From contig NZ_JACYXF010000008.1 of assembly GCF_015352985.1 (NCBI RefSeq), positions 1 to 64,000 on the forward strand: DNA of 64,000 nucleotides. The letters run 5' to 3'. The position numbers and the translations under genes were made by a program. Shown one piece after another: positions 30,734-43,303 of the stretch (its first letter is position 1; each line of letters begins with the position of its first letter). Below the pieces are notes generated by a model that searched no databases, was not told where the DNA came from, and saw only the letters and a program-made list of their open reading frames with translations. Origin of the DNA: Noviherbaspirillum malthae (lineage in GTDB: Bacteria; Pseudomonadota; Gammaproteobacteria; Burkholderiales; Burkholderiaceae_D).

Positions 30734-31882
30734 ATGCATACTGCTGTAAAGCTCACTTGTGCCGGACTGGTTGCGTTGCTGACCGGATGTTCGTCGCTCA
30801 ATCCGTTTGCCAGCAAGGCGGCGCCGCGTAACCCGCCGGCCGCGCTCGAGAACTTTCAGCAGACGATGGCAGTACGCACTGCATGGACAAGCAACATCGG
30901 CAGCGCAGGCACTTTCGTGTTTTCGCCGGCCGTGGCGGATGGCAGCGTCTACGTTGCCGCAGCGGACGGCGCAATGGCGCGCATCGAGGCCTCATCCGGC
31001 CGCACGTTGTGGCGCATCAACGCGGGCATGCCCCTGACGGCAGGTGTCGGCAGCGATGGCAATACCGTCGCGGTCGTCGGAGAAAAAGGCATGCTGCTTG
31101 CCTTCGACGCCCAGGGCAAGCTGCGCTGGAAAGTACAGGCTTCCAGCGAGATTCTTTCTGCGCCGGCGGTGGGGCAGGGCGTGATCGTCGTCCGAAGCGT
31201 CGACAACCGGATTGCCGCCTATGAAATCGAAAACGGCAACCGGCGCTGGGTTGCTCAGCGCCAGTCGCCGCCCCTCACACTGCGCACGGCGCCGGGTATC
31301 GTCATTTCCGGACCAACCGCTTATGTGGCGCTTCCCGGCGGACGTCTTTCGGCGCTGGCGCTGACCAACGGCGGTGCGCGTTGGGAAGCTGCCGTCGGCG
31401 ACCCGCGCGGCACGACTGAACTCGAGCGCATTGCCGACTTGTCGGGTGCGCCCGTGATTGCCGGCAGCGATGTCTGCGCCGTTGCCTATCAGGGACGCGT
31501 GGCCTGCTTTGATGCAGTGAGCGGCGCGGCACGCTGGGGCAAGGAAGCGTCGAGCGAGGTCGGCGTCGCACTCGACGAGCGCTTCGTCTACGTTGCCGAT
31601 GAACGCGGCGCCGTGACTGCGCTCTCCCGCGATTCCGGCAGCGGCGCATGGCGCAATCCGAAGCTTGCCTATCGCAGCCTGTCGACTCCTGTCGTCGCCG
31701 GACGCGCCGTCGCGGTAGGTGACGGCCAAGGTTATGTTCACTTTCTGTCGCGCGATGACGGCGCTTTCCTGGCCCGCGTCGGCACCGACGGCAGCCCCGT
31801 AACGGGTACGGCTTCCGTTGCCGCCGCGACGGCACTTTTCCAAACTCAAGCAGGTACAGTGGTTGCGCTGGCAACCGAGTAA
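30734..31882 (+). CDS. bamB: Outer membrane protein assembly factor BamB
   Basis: Lipoprotein beta-propeller of the BAM complex that inserts outer-membrane beta-barrels. 382 residues. Lipobox LLTGC with Cys19, then PQQ-like repeats of about 40 residues: [96 protein letters not shown] and [16 protein letters not shown]. Start ATG at 30734 follows AAAAGGGG. der begins 8 bp downstream. Confidence 0.95.
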   Translation: MHTAVKLTCAGLVALLTGCSSLNPFASKAAPRNPPAALENFQQTMAVRTAWTSNIGSAGTFVFSPAVADGSVYVAAADGAMARIEASSGRTLWRINAGMPLTAGVGSDGNTVAVVGEKGMLLAFDAQGKLRWKVQASSEILSAPAVGQGVIVVRSVDNRIAAYEIENGNRRWVAQRQSPPLTLRTAPGIVISGPTAYVALPGGRLSALALTNGGARWEAAVGDPRGTTELERIADLSGAPVIAGSDVCAVAYQGRVACFDAVSGAARWGKEASSEVGVALDERFVYVADERGAVTALSRDSGSGAWRNPKLAYRSLSTPVVAGRAVAVGDGQGYVHFLSRDDGAFLARVGTDGSPVTGTASVAAATALFQTQAGTVVALATE

Positions 31883-31889
31883 GAATTCA

Positions 31890-33233
31890 ATGAAGCCGGT
31901 AATCGCATTAGTAGGCCGACCCAATGTCGGCAAATCCACATTGTTCAACCGGCTCACCCGGTCGCGCGATGCTCTGGTCGCCGACCTTCCCGGTCTCACC
32001 CGCGACAGGCATTATGGCGAGGGCAGGGTCGGGGAACGTCCCTTCCTGGTGATCGATACCGGCGGTTTCGAGCCGGTCGCCAAGGATGGGATCATGCATG
32101 AAATGGCCAAGCAGACCAAGCAGGCGGTCGCGGAAGCCGACGTCGTGGTCTTCATCGTCGATGGGCGGCAAGGCCTGACGCCGCATGACAAGACCATCAC
32201 CGATTTCCTGCGCAAGTCGGGACGGCAGGTCATGCTGGTCGTAAACAAGGCGGAAGGCATGAAATATACTTCCGTCACCGCGGATTTCTACGAACTTGGC
32301 CTGGGCGATCCGTATGTCATTTCAGCCGCACACGGCGATGGCGTGGTCGACCTGGTCAACGAGTCGCTTGACATCGCTTTTGCGCAGCGCGCGCCGGAGC
32401 CCGAGGCCGAAGCGTCTCCGACCCGCGGCATCAAGATCGCGATCGTCGGACGGCCGAACGTCGGCAAGTCCACACTGGTCAATACCCTGCTCGGCGAAGA
32501 CCGCGTCATCGCGTTCGACATGCCGGGCACGACGCGCGACTCGATTGAAATTCCCTTCGAGCGCGAAGGCAAGCATTACACGCTGATCGACACGGCGGGC
32601 ATACGCCGGCGCGGCAAGGTGTTCGAGGCGATCGAGAAGTTCTCGGTGGTCAAGACCCTGCAGTCAATCTCGGAAGCCAACGTGGTTCTTCTGCTGCTCG
32701 ATGCGCAGCAGGATATTTCCGAGCAGGATGCCCATATTGCCGGCTTCGTGCTGGAGTCGGGCAGGGCCCTGGTAGTCGGCGTGAACAAGTGGGACGGCCT
32801 TGACAGCGACCGGCGCGACGAGATCAAGATCGACATGGAGCGCAAGCTCAGCTTCCTGTTCTTTGCCAAATTCCATTTTATTTCGGCGCTGAAGGGAAGC
32901 GGCATCGGTCCGCTGATGAAGTCGATTGATTCTGCGTACGCAGCGGCCATGGCCAAGCTGTCCACGCCGCGACTGACGCGTGCGCTGATCGAAGCGGTCG
33001 AGCATCAGCAACCGCGCCGCAAAGGCTCAATTCGGCCCAAGCTGCGCTACGCGCATCAAGGCGGCCAGAACCCGCCTATCGTCGTTATTCACGGCAATGC
33101 ATTGGAAGCGATCGACGACAATTACAAGCGTTACCTGGAAAAACACTTCCGTGAAACTTTTTCACTAGTCGGGACTCCATTGCGTATCGAGCTGCGTTCT
33201 AGCAAAAATCCCTTTACAAAGGATCAAAAATAA
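31890..33233 (+). CDS. der: GTPase Der (EngA)
   Basis: Essential tandem GTPase for 50S ribosome assembly, 447 residues. Two G domains, each with [10 protein letters not shown] (residues about 8 and 188), DxxG motifs DTGG and DTAG, and NKxD as NKAE and NKWD; the C-terminal KH-like domain is at about 360-447. In the first domain NKAE replaces the usual NKxD, which is common in this family. The start is placed at ATG 31890, which gives the conserved [14 protein letters not shown]; the open frame continues upstream into bamB. Confidence 0.97.
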   Translation: MKPVIALVGRPNVGKSTLFNRLTRSRDALVADLPGLTRDRHYGEGRVGERPFLVIDTGGFEPVAKDGIMHEMAKQTKQAVAEADVVVFIVDGRQGLTPHDKTITDFLRKSGRQVMLVVNKAEGMKYTSVTADFYELGLGDPYVISAAHGDGVVDLVNESLDIAFAQRAPEPEAEASPTRGIKIAIVGRPNVGKSTLVNTLLGEDRVIAFDMPGTTRDSIEIPFEREGKHYTLIDTAGIRRRGKVFEAIEKFSVVKTLQSISEANVVLLLLDAQQDISEQDAHIAGFVLESGRALVVGVNKWDGLDSDRRDEIKIDMERKLSFLFFAKFHFISALKGSGIGPLMKSIDSAYAAAMAKLSTPRLTRALIEAVEHQQPRRKGSIRPKLRYAHQGGQNPPIVVIHGNALEAIDDNYKRYLEKHFRETFSLVGTPLRIELRSSKNPFTKDQK

Positions 33234-33255
33234 TCTTTCCAAGATGACTACACGC

Positions 33256-33284
33256 TTGGCAAGTTACGCAAAAATCGATAAAGT
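33256..33284 (+). promoter_or_regulatory. Candidate sigma-70 promoter of hfq
   Basis: TTGGCA at 33256-33261 and TAAAGT at 33279-33284 are separated by exactly 17 bp, in the 134-bp gap between der and hfq. The match to TTGACA/TATAAT is 5 of 6 and 4 of 6. Confidence 0.5.
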
Positions 33285-33367
33285 CTTAAAGCAATATTAT
33301 CAGAGAGACACTTGAAATCCGTCCAGGTGTCTCCAACTCCACATCACAACAACACCATGGAGCTGTC

Positions 33368-33604
33368 ATGAGCAATAAAGGGCAACTGTTACAAGACCCC
33401 TTCCTCAACGCCTTACGTAAAGAGCACGTTCCCGTTTCCATCTATCTCGTGAACGGCATCAAGCTTCAGGGGCATATCGAATCGTTCGACCAGTACGTCG
33501 TCCTGCTTCGCAATACCGTGACCCAAATGGTCTACAAGCATGCAATCTCGACCGTCGTACCGGCCCGTGCGGTAAACATCAATCTTGAATCTGATTCGGA
33601 ATAA
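33368..33604 (+). CDS. hfq: RNA chaperone Hfq
   Basis: Hexameric Sm-like protein that pairs small RNAs with mRNAs. 78 residues, the short betaproteobacterial form with little C-terminal tail. Sm1 region [27 protein letters not shown] and Sm2 signature [11 protein letters not shown] (YKH at the proximal RNA site) are conserved, as is the N-terminal [11 protein letters not shown]. Followed within 30 bp by hflX, so probably cotranscribed. Confidence 0.98.
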   Translation: MSNKGQLLQDPFLNALRKEHVPVSIYLVNGIKLQGHIESFDQYVVLLRNTVTQMVYKHAISTVVPARAVNINLESDSE

Positions 33605-33631
33605 GAGATCGTTACCACCTCCACTCCACTC

Positions 33632-34786
33632 ATGCGCGCTGCCCTAGTCGGCGTCGATTTCGGCAAGGGCGACTTTGCCGCTAGTCTGGAAGAGCTGTCA
33701 CTGCTGTCCAAATCAGCCGGTGCCGACCCAGCCATCACGATCACAGCAAAACGCTCGAGTCCCGATGCCGCCCTGTTTGTCGGATCCGGCAAGGCGGATG
33801 AAATCGCGGCAATCGTGGCCGCAGAGCGCCTCGAAATCGTCATCTTCAACCACGCCTTGTCGCCTGCGCAGCAGCGCAATCTTGAACGTCACCTCAAGGT
33901 ACGCGTCATCGATCGCACCAGTTTGATCCTCGATATTTTTGCCCAGCGTGCGCAAAGTCACGAGGGTAAGGTTCAGGTCGAACTTGCACAGCTCCAGCAT
34001 CTGGCAACCCGCCTGATTCGCGGATGGACTCACCTTGAACGGCAAAAAGGCGGTATCGGCTTGCGCGGGCCGGGTGAAACCCAGCTCGAAACCGACCGCC
34101 GGCTTCTCGGTGATCGCGTCAAGGCACTGCGCATCAGGCTGGATAAACTGCATAAGCAGCGCGAGACCCAGCGCAGGGCCCGTGGCCGTAACAATACGTT
34201 TTCCGTGTCGCTGGTCGGCTATACGAACGCCGGCAAATCCACCCTGTTCAATGCATTGACCAAGGCGCAGGCTTATGCCGCCAACCAGTTGTTTGCCACG
34301 CTGGATACAACCTCCCGCCGCATCTATCTTGGCGAGGCCGGCAACGTAGTGATCTCCGACACCGTGGGATTCATCCGGGAGTTGCCTCACCAGCTGGTTG
34401 CTGCATTCAGAGCCACGCTGGAAGAAACCATTCATGCGGACCTGCTGCTGCATGTTGTCGATGCGGCAAGTCCGGTGCGCATGGAGCAGATCGAACAGGT
34501 CAATGATGTGCTGGCCGAAATCGGTGCCGATCACATTCCACAGATTCTCGTCTGGAACAAGATTGATGCAGCCGGGCTAGAGCCGGGTGTGGAACGTGAT
34601 GAATATGATAAAATCCGCCGTGTTTCAATTAGCGCCCAGACCGGTGCCGGCCTTGATCTACTCCGTGAGGCTGTAGCCGAATTTGCAAAAGAGAACGCGG
34701 TGGCGCATCTTGATCCCCTGCCGGTCCGGGAACAACACAACGAATCGCGACCGGTGTCTTTTGCCCGAGGCATCCACGATACCTGA
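33632..34786 (+). CDS. hflX: Ribosome-associated GTPase HflX
   Basis: GTPase that binds and splits stalled 70S ribosomes. 384 residues. N-terminal nucleotide-binding-like domain (about 1-110, VGSGKADEIAA), the glycine-rich linker GGIGLRGPGETQLETDRR, and the G domain with P-loop GYTNAGKSTLFNAL, switch II DTVGFIRELPHQLVAAF and NKxD as WNKIDAAG. The ATG at 33632 fits the family start. It keeps the hfq-hflX-hflK-hflC order seen in E. coli. Confidence 0.96.
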   Translation: MRAALVGVDFGKGDFAASLEELSLLSKSAGADPAITITAKRSSPDAALFVGSGKADEIAAIVAAERLEIVIFNHALSPAQQRNLERHLKVRVIDRTSLILDIFAQRAQSHEGKVQVELAQLQHLATRLIRGWTHLERQKGGIGLRGPGETQLETDRRLLGDRVKALRIRLDKLHKQRETQRRARGRNNTFSVSLVGYTNAGKSTLFNALTKAQAYAANQLFATLDTTSRRIYLGEAGNVVISDTVGFIRELPHQLVAAFRATLEETIHADLLLHVVDAASPVRMEQIEQVNDVLAEIGADHIPQILVWNKIDAAGLEPGVERDEYDKIRRVSISAQTGAGLDLLREAVAEFAKENAVAHLDPLPVREQHNESRPVSFARGIHDT

Positions 34787-34822
34787 ATTGCAAACCATTA
34801 ACATAAGCCGGATGGCGAGAGA

Positions 34823-36118
34823 ATGCCTATTCCTCTAATCAAAAAAATCGGCCTTAAATTTTCTCTGAATGACCCGAGATGGGGACGGGGGTCACAAGAC
34901 AACAACGGCCAAAACCAAAACCAGGATGGAAAACGGCCCAATGACGGTCCTCCGGATCTCGATCAGCTATGGCGCGAGTTCAATCAGCGCCTCAATCGCC
35001 TGTTCGGAAACCGGGGCGGTGGTCGCGGCGACGGCAATTACAGCCCTGACATGAAAGGCGCAGGAATCGGCGTCGGCCTGATTGCGGTCATTGTCGCCTT
35101 TCTCTGGCTCGTCAGCGGCTTCTTCATCGTTCAGGAAGGCCAGACTGCCGTCGTTACGACGTTCGGAAAATACAGCCATACAACACCGGCGGGCTTCAAC
35201 TGGCGCTGGCCTTATCCGATCCAGAGCCATGAAGTCGTCAATGTCTCGCAGGTGAGGACGGTGGAAGTCGGTTATCGCTCCAACGTCAGGAACAAGCAGC
35301 CGCGCGAGTCGCTGATGCTGACCGACGATGAGAACATCATCGACATCCAGTTCGCCGTGCAATACAAGCTCAAGAATGCTGCCGAGTGGATCTTCAACAA
35401 CCGGGAGCAGGACGAGATGGTGCGCCAGGTGGCGGAAACATCGATCCGCGAGATCGTCGGACGCAGCAAGATGGATTTCGTTCTCTACGAAGGTCGCGAG
35501 AAGGTGGCTTTCGACGTCAGCCAGCTGATGCAGCAAATCACCGACCGTTACAAAGCCGGCGTGCAGATCACCAATGTCACCATGCAGGGCGTGCAGCCTC
35601 CCGAGCAGGTGCAGGCGGCGTTCGACGATGCCGTGAAGGCAGGCCAGGATCGCGAACGCCAGAAGAACGAAGGCCAGGCTTACGCGAACGATGTCATCCC
35701 CCGTGCACGCGGTGCTGCATCGCGTCTGTTGCAGGAAGCGGAGGCCTACCGTGCACGCGTGCTCGCCAACGCGGAAGGCGATGCCTCGCGCTTCAAGCAG
35801 GTGCTGGTTGAGTACCAGAAGGCACCGGCCGTCACACGCGACCGCATGTATATCGAAACCATGCAGCAAATCTTCTCCAATACCACCAAGGTGATGGTGG
35901 ACAGCAAGAACGGCAGTAATCTGCTGTATCTGCCTCTGGATAAATTGATTTCCCAGGCAGCCAGCGAAACTGCGCCGGGCAAACCCGGTATCGGCGCTGC
36001 CCAGCAATCTTCCGGCAGTTCGCCGGCAGGGGAGCCCATGCCGGCCAATGAAGCGCAGCGGCAGCGGGACTCGCGTACCAGGGATAGCAGAGATTTGCGT
36101 GATCGGGAGACTCGATAA
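34823..36118 (+). CDS. hflK: FtsH protease regulator HflK
   Basis: Membrane-anchored SPFH-domain protein that with HflC encloses the FtsH protease. 431 residues. Cytoplasmic Gly/Asn/Gln-rich N-terminus (GSQDNNGQNQNQDGKRPND), one membrane segment at about 78-98 (GLIAVIVAFLWLVSGFFIV), then the band-7 domain (VQEGQTAVVTTFGKY to about 330) and a low-complexity tail ending RDSRDLRDRETR. The stop shares one base with the hflC start (TAATG), as expected for tightly coupled partners. Confidence 0.95.
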   Translation: MPIPLIKKIGLKFSLNDPRWGRGSQDNNGQNQNQDGKRPNDGPPDLDQLWREFNQRLNRLFGNRGGGRGDGNYSPDMKGAGIGVGLIAVIVAFLWLVSGFFIVQEGQTAVVTTFGKYSHTTPAGFNWRWPYPIQSHEVVNVSQVRTVEVGYRSNVRNKQPRESLMLTDDENIIDIQFAVQYKLKNAAEWIFNNREQDEMVRQVAETSIREIVGRSKMDFVLYEGREKVAFDVSQLMQQITDRYKAGVQITNVTMQGVQPPEQVQAAFDDAVKAGQDRERQKNEGQAYANDVIPRARGAASRLLQEAEAYRARVLANAEGDASRFKQVLVEYQKAPAVTRDRMYIETMQQIFSNTTKVMVDSKNGSNLLYLPLDKLISQAASETAPGKPGIGAAQQSSGSSPAGEPMPANEAQRQRDSRTRDSRDLRDRETR

Positions 36119-37038
36119 TGAATCGCCTCGTTTCTTATTCGATTGCGGGCCTGATTCTGCTTTCGGTACTGATGTCGACCTTGTTCGTTGTGGATCAGCG
36201 GCAATATGCGATCGTGTTTGCTCTGGGTGAGGTGAAAAAGGTCATCAACGAACCCGGCCTGCATTTTAAGCTGCCTCCGCCATTCCAGAATGTCCTGTTT
36301 CTCGACAAACGCATCCTGACGCTTGACACACCCGAGGCGGACCGCTTCATCACGGCCGAGAAGAAAAACATTCTTGTCGATGCCTATGTAAAATGGCGGA
36401 TTACCGACCCGCGACTTTACTTCGTCAGCTTTACCGGAGAAGAGCGTCGTGCGCAGGACCGGATGTCGCAGATCATCAAGGCGGCGTTGAACGAGGAAAT
36501 CACCAAGCGCACCGTGCGTGAAGTCATTTCCGGGGAACGCGGCAAGGTCATGAGCGCCATCCAGAAAAAGGTCACGGAAGAGGCGAAGCAGATCGGTGTT
36601 GAAATCATCGATGTGCGTCTCAAGCGCGTTGACTACGTGGAGCAGATCAATAATTCGGTCTATGACCGGATGAAGGCCGAACGTGTCCGCGTCGCCAACG
36701 AACTGCGCTCGACCGGCGCCGCCGAATCCGAAAAAATTCGGGCCGATGCCGATCGTCAGCGCACGGTGATATTGGCAGAAGCCTATCGTGATGCGGAGGC
36801 GATCCGCGGCGAAGGCGATGCGAAGGCAACTCAGGTATATTCTCTGGCTTTTGGCCAGAATCCGGAGTTCTACAAGTTCTATCGCAGCCTTGAGGCCTAC
36901 CGCGCCAGCTTCAAGAACCGCAGCGACATGATGGTGGTGGATTCCAACTCCGAATTCTTCAAGTATTTCAGGAATACGGGTGGCACAGGCGGTGCAAGCA
37001 GCGTCGCATCACCGGCGCCGGCACCGGCGAAAAAGTGA
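36118..37038 (+). CDS. hflC: FtsH protease regulator HflC
   Basis: Partner of HflK; single N-terminal membrane segment (SIAGLILLSVLMSTLFVVDQ) and periplasmic SPFH domain. 306 residues. QYAIVFALGEVKKVINEPGLHFKLPPPFQ, EKKNILVDAYVKWRITDP and the coiled AESEKIRADADRQRTVILAEAYRDAEAIRGEGDAKA are typical. In many relatives a small DUF2065 gene follows hflC; here only 261 non-coding bases and a terminator separate it from hisZ. Confidence 0.95.
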   Translation: MNRLVSYSIAGLILLSVLMSTLFVVDQRQYAIVFALGEVKKVINEPGLHFKLPPPFQNVLFLDKRILTLDTPEADRFITAEKKNILVDAYVKWRITDPRLYFVSFTGEERRAQDRMSQIIKAALNEEITKRTVREVISGERGKVMSAIQKKVTEEAKQIGVEIIDVRLKRVDYVEQINNSVYDRMKAERVRVANELRSTGAAESEKIRADADRQRTVILAEAYRDAEAIRGEGDAKATQVYSLAFGQNPEFYKFYRSLEAYRASFKNRSDMMVVDSNSEFFKYFRNTGGTGGASSVASPAPAPAKK

Positions 37039-37076
37039 GTTAAGCGCGTTCTTCGGAATGCGCTTTCAAACACAAC

Positions 37077-37109
37077 AAGAATAATGCCTGTTTCAGGCAT
37101 TATTCTTTT
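37077..37109 (+). terminator. Rho-independent terminator of the hfq-hflXKC operon
   Basis: A perfect 14-bp stem (AAGAATAATGCCTG at 37077-37090 with CAGGCATTATTCTT at 37094-37107) and a TTT loop, ending in T. A second smaller stem with a TTCG loop lies just before it at about 37044-37063. Confidence 0.88.
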
Positions 37110-37182
37110 CGCCTTTTTCGAACTTGAAAGGCAAATGTTGTGCTGCCATGAACAATCAGTGAGAAAATACGTATTTCCCTAA

Positions 37183-37206
37183 CGCATTAACTATTGCATT
37201 AACTAT
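37183..37206. repeat. 12-bp tandem direct repeat before hisZ
   Basis: GCATTAACTATT occurs twice in immediate succession, about 95 bp before the hisZ start. AT-rich compared with its surroundings. It could be a regulator site or a replication-slippage product. Confidence 0.6.
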
Positions 37207-37299
37207 TCATGGCGGTATTCACCGCTGTATGAACGTCGATCGCATATCCGTCCGGCCTCATCTTTTCATTTTCTTTCTTTAAGCAGTACCACGTCTGTC

Positions 37300-39754
<2,455 letters not shown>

Positions 39755-39780
39755 ACCTGGATAGCGAGAAAGAAGACGTT

Positions 39781-40311
39781 ATGTCGAGCGAAAAGGATCT
39801 TTGGGTTTCCTGGGAAGACTATAACCGCGGCGTTGTCGAGTTGGCGCGCATGGTATATGAGTCAGGGTGGCAATTCGATCAGGTGCTGTGCCTGGCCCGC
39901 GGCGGCCTGCGCCCTGGTGATGTGTTTTCACGTATCTTCGATGTGCCGCTGGCCATTCTGTCGACGAGTTCTTACCGCGAAGAGGCAGGAAAGGTCCAGG
40001 GCAACCTGGATATAGCGAAGCACATCACGATGACAAGGGGAAGCCTGTCGGGCAAAGTGCTCCTGCTGGACGATCTGGTCGATTCCGGCGTGACCCTGGA
40101 GCGCGTGCAGCACCACCTGCGGGAAAATTTCCCGGCCGTCAGCGAAGTCAGGTCGGCGGTTATCTGGTGCAAGGCCTGCTCCTCGGTGCGGCCGGATTAC
40201 TACCTGCAGTATTTGCCGAATAATCCCTGGATTCACCAGCCCTTTGAAGAGTACGACAGCTTGCGGCCCCACCAGCTGGCTGCGTGGCTGAAAAAGGGCG
40301 AGACCGCCTGA
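39781..40311 (+). CDS. Phosphoribosyltransferase (purine type, xanthine/hypoxanthine-like)
   Basis: Type I PRTase fold, about 176 residues. The PRPP-binding loop is VLLLDDLVDSGVTLERV and the start of the fold is QVLCLARGGLRPGDVFSRIFDVP. The C-terminal hood (NPWIHQPFEEYDSLRP) recalls Gpt-like xanthine-guanine phosphoribosyltransferases, and the neighbour purA suggests purine salvage; the exact base is not certain. The ATG at 39781 is chosen by the AAAGAAG upstream; ATG at 39751 overlapping the purA stop (ATGA) would add ten residues and is also possible. Confidence 0.85.
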   Translation: MSSEKDLWVSWEDYNRGVVELARMVYESGWQFDQVLCLARGGLRPGDVFSRIFDVPLAILSTSSYREEAGKVQGNLDIAKHITMTRGSLSGKVLLLDDLVDSGVTLERVQHHLRENFPAVSEVRSAVIWCKACSSVRPDYYLQYLPNNPWIHQPFEEYDSLRPHQLAAWLKKGETA

Positions 40312-40398
40312 CAGGCCGGAGCGAACTTGGTACCTGATTCACACTCAAAAACGCAATCGCAGAGTGTAACAGGGCAGGAAATCACCTAGCAGGAAGCC

Positions 40399-40430
40399 AA
40401 AGCCCGTTGCAATGCCAACGGGCTTTTGTT
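40399..40430 (+). terminator. Rho-independent terminator after the phosphoribosyltransferase gene
   Basis: Stem AAAGCCCGTTG at 40399-40409 with CAACGGGCTTT at 40416-40426, 6-base loop, then TGTTTT. The rest of the 303-bp gap up to the tRNA-Leu gene shows no convincing gene. Confidence 0.87.
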
Positions 40431-40577
40431 TTCAACTTTGCTTTTCGGTTCTGCGTTCGAACGCTTGGTAACGAGTAGATGAATGCAGGCGAAGCCTGGC
40501 TGTGAAGCAGACAGTGAAAGGGCAGATGAATTGAACGGGATGAAGCGGCAGCGAATGTGCCTTGGAAGGGTTGAAAA

Positions 40578-40607
40578 GAAAAAGGCCCGCGAATGCGAGC
40601 CTTTTTC
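40578..40607 (-). terminator. Terminator downstream of tRNA-Leu
   Basis: Inverted repeat with arms GAAAAAGGC at 40578-40586 and GCCTTTTTC at 40599-40607, extended inward by CGC/GCG after one mismatch. On the minus strand it ends in a T-run directly after the tRNA-Leu 3' end. Confidence 0.8.
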
Positions 40608-40614
40608 AACAACC

Positions 40615-40701
40615 TGGTGCCCAGAAGAGGACTCGAACCTCCACAGTGTTGCCACCGCTAGGACCTGAACCTAGTGCGTCTACCAATTCCGCCATCTGGG
40701 C
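40615..40701 (-). tRNA. tRNA-Leu (anticodon CAG)
   Basis: 87 bases on the minus strand, with encoded CCA at the 3' end. Acceptor stem GCCCAGA/TCTGGGC, anticodon stem CTAGG/CCTAG around the loop TTCAGGT, a long class II variable arm, and the T arm GAGGTTCGAGTCCTC. It decodes CUG leucine codons. Confidence 0.95.
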
Positions 40702-40862
40702 TGCGAAAGACCGAAAGTATAGCTGAAAAATGGAATATGTCAATTCGACGATCAAAACTCCCGATTGGCGATTTCAAAGAAGCCCGAGTGCGTTAGGTAA
40801 ATACCTGATGACTCCGTTACACTTACTCTCTAAATAATCTAACAATGAACTGAAGTACCCAT

Positions 40863-43301
40863 TTGAGCCAATTTTCCTACACCATTCCCAGCCGGGAGGA
40901 GATTCTCGGCATATTGCGCACGGCATCGAGCCCGCAGGACCTGCAAACCCTTGCGGCGGCGCTCAACGTCAAGCCCGAAGAGATCGAAGGGCTGACGCGG
41001 CGCCTGAATGCCATGGAACGTGACGGGCAGATCAAGCCCAACCGCAACGGACACTACCAGCTTGCGCATCAACCCAACTTCATCGAGGGGCGCGTTCTCG
41101 GTCACCGGGAAGGCTATGGCTTCCTCGCACCCGACGACGGCAGCGACGATATCTTCCTGCCCGAGAAGGAAATGCAGAAGGTATTGCATGGCGACCGCGT
41201 GCAGATCCGTATCGTCGGCACCGACCGGCGCGGACGTCCGGAGGGCACGATCGTTGAAGTGATCGAGAGGGCCAACACCCACGTCATCGGCCGCCTCCTC
41301 AATGAGAACGGTGTCTGGGTGGTCGCGCCGGAAGACAAGCGCATCGGCCAGGATATTTTGCTGCATGGCACGCCGGGTCAGGCGAAGACCGGGCAGGTGG
41401 TCAGCGTGGAGCTGGTCGAGCAGCCTTCCCGCTATACCCAGCCGGTCGGCAGGATAGTCGAAGTCCTCGGCGATATCGACGACCCCGGCATGGAGATCGA
41501 GATCGCGGTACGCAAGTATGGCGTGCCGCATGAATTCTCGGAAGCGGCGAAGAAACTAGCGGCGAAATTGCCCAATGAAGTACGCGCCGCCGATCTCGGC
41601 GATCGCGTGGACCTGCGCGACGTGCCCTTGGTCACGATAGACGGCGAGGATGCGCGCGATTTCGACGACGCGGTGTATTGCGAGCCGATCAAGATCGGCC
41701 GCAGCAAGGGCTTCCGCCTGCTGGTGGCGATCGCTGACGTCAGCCATTACGTCAAGCCGAACGACGCGCTCGACAAGGATGCGCTGGAGCGCAGCACCTC
41801 GGTCTATTTCCCGCGCCGCGTGATTCCCATGCTGCCGGAGAAGCTGTCGAACGGGCTCTGCTCCCTTAATCCCGCAGTGGACCGATTGACGCTGGTCTGC
41901 GATGCGGTAATTACCGCCAAGGGCGACATCAAGGCATATCAGTTTTATCCGGCGGTCATCCATTCGGCGGCACGCCTGACCTATACCGAAGTCGCCGCCG
42001 TGCTGGCCAATACCCGGGGACCAGAGGCGGCGAAGCGGCAAGAACTGGTGCCGCATCTGCTCAATCTTTATGAAGTGTTCCAGGCCTTGCTGCAGGCCCG
42101 GCAAGCGAGGGGGGCGATCGATTTCGAGACTACCGAAACCTACATCGTCTGCAATGCGGCCGGCAAGATCGAGAAGATCATTCCACGCACCCGCAATGAC
42201 GCACATCGCGTGATCGAGGAATGCATGCTCGCGGCCAATGTGTGCGCAGCCGACCTGCTGGCGCGTCACAAGCATCCCGGCGTCTATCGCGTGCATGCCG
42301 GTCCGTCGAAGGAAAAGCTGAACCAGGTCCGTACCTTCCTCAAGCAGATGGGGCTGCATCTCGGCGGCGGCGACACGCCGGCTGCATCGGACTATGCGGA
42401 ACTCATCCCCAAGATCAAGCTGCGCCCCGATGCCGTGCTGCTGCAGACCATGCTGCTGCGCTCGATGCAGCAGGCGGTCTACAGTCCGGACAATATCGGA
42501 CACTTCGGCCTGGCGTATGAAGCCTATGCGCACTTCACCAGCCCGATCCGGCGTTATCCCGACTTGCTGACCCACCGCGCGATCAAGGCCATCCTGCAAG
42601 GGAAGCGCTACGAACCCAAGGGCATCGAAACCAGCGAGCTCAACACCATGCTGTCGCCTGCGGCACGCAGAATGGCAGCCGAGGACAGGGCCAACGGCAA
42701 GAAAAAGAAGGAAGGCGATCTGGCCGTCTGGGAGGCACTGGGCATTCACTGTTCAGCGAATGAGCGCCGCGCCGATGAGGCGTCGAGGGATGTCGAGGCA
42801 TGGCTGAAATGCTATTTCGTGCGCGACAAGCTGGGCGAGGAATTTACCGGCACGATTTCGGGCGTCACGCCTTTCGGCATCTTCGTGCAGCTCGATGCCT
42901 TGTTCATCGAAGGCCTGGTGCACGTCACCGAACTGGGCGCAGACTACTTCCAGTATGACGAGGTACGTCACGAGTTGCGGGGAGAGCGTACCGGCATCCG
43001 CTATCAGCTGACAGACCGCGTTACCGTGCAGGTCAGCAGGGTGGACCTCGATGCAAGGAAGATCGATCTGCGTCTCGTAAACGAACCGGATATCCGCACC
43101 ACGCTGAAGAACGAGGCGCGCCGGGCCGAGCAGGAACACGGCAAGGAAAGAACGCCGAAGAATGCCGCGAAATCCAAGCCGGCAGCGAAAAAGACGAAAC
43201 CGGCCGGCACAGCCAAAGGGAAAACCTCAAAGACGGCGAGTGCCGGCAAGACCGCACGTTCAAGCAGGACAGCTGCAAAAACGGGCAAGAAGAAAAGATA
43301 A
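40863..43301 (+). CDS. rnr: Ribonuclease R
   Basis: Processive 3'-5' exoribonuclease of the RNB family that degrades structured RNA. 812 residues. N-terminal helix-turn-helix ([26 protein letters not shown]), two cold-shock domains, the RNB catalytic domain with [15 protein letters not shown] (metal-binding aspartates) at about 260-275, [29 protein letters not shown], an S1 domain ([30 protein letters not shown]) and a Lys/Ala/Thr-rich tail. The start appears to be TTG at 40863, matching the family [14 protein letters not shown] start. rlmB follows after 2 bp, a conserved pair. Confidence 0.96.
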   Translation: MSQFSYTIPSREEILGILRTASSPQDLQTLAAALNVKPEEIEGLTRRLNAMERDGQIKPNRNGHYQLAHQPNFIEGRVLGHREGYGFLAPDDGSDDIFLPEKEMQKVLHGDRVQIRIVGTDRRGRPEGTIVEVIERANTHVIGRLLNENGVWVVAPEDKRIGQDILLHGTPGQAKTGQVVSVELVEQPSRYTQPVGRIVEVLGDIDDPGMEIEIAVRKYGVPHEFSEAAKKLAAKLPNEVRAADLGDRVDLRDVPLVTIDGEDARDFDDAVYCEPIKIGRSKGFRLLVAIADVSHYVKPNDALDKDALERSTSVYFPRRVIPMLPEKLSNGLCSLNPAVDRLTLVCDAVITAKGDIKAYQFYPAVIHSAARLTYTEVAAVLANTRGPEAAKRQELVPHLLNLYEVFQALLQARQARGAIDFETTETYIVCNAAGKIEKIIPRTRNDAHRVIEECMLAANVCAADLLARHKHPGVYRVHAGPSKEKLNQVRTFLKQMGLHLGGGDTPAASDYAELIPKIKLRPDAVLLQTMLLRSMQQAVYSPDNIGHFGLAYEAYAHFTSPIRRYPDLLTHRAIKAILQGKRYEPKGIETSELNTMLSPAARRMAAEDRANGKKKKEGDLAVWEALGIHCSANERRADEASRDVEAWLKCYFVRDKLGEEFTGTISGVTPFGIFVQLDALFIEGLVHVTELGADYFQYDEVRHELRGERTGIRYQLTDRVTVQVSRVDLDARKIDLRLVNEPDIRTTLKNEARRAEQEHGKERTPKNAAKSKPAAKKTKPAGTAKGKTSKTASAGKTARSSRTAAKTGKKKR

Positions 43302-43303
43302 AG

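Noticed and set aside
30992..31999. Minus-strand frame opposite bamB
   Set aside because: Shadow frame created by codon bias of bamB.
40386..40655. Minus-strand frame over the end of tRNA-Leu
   Set aside because: Overlaps the tRNA and terminator; composition is not protein-like.
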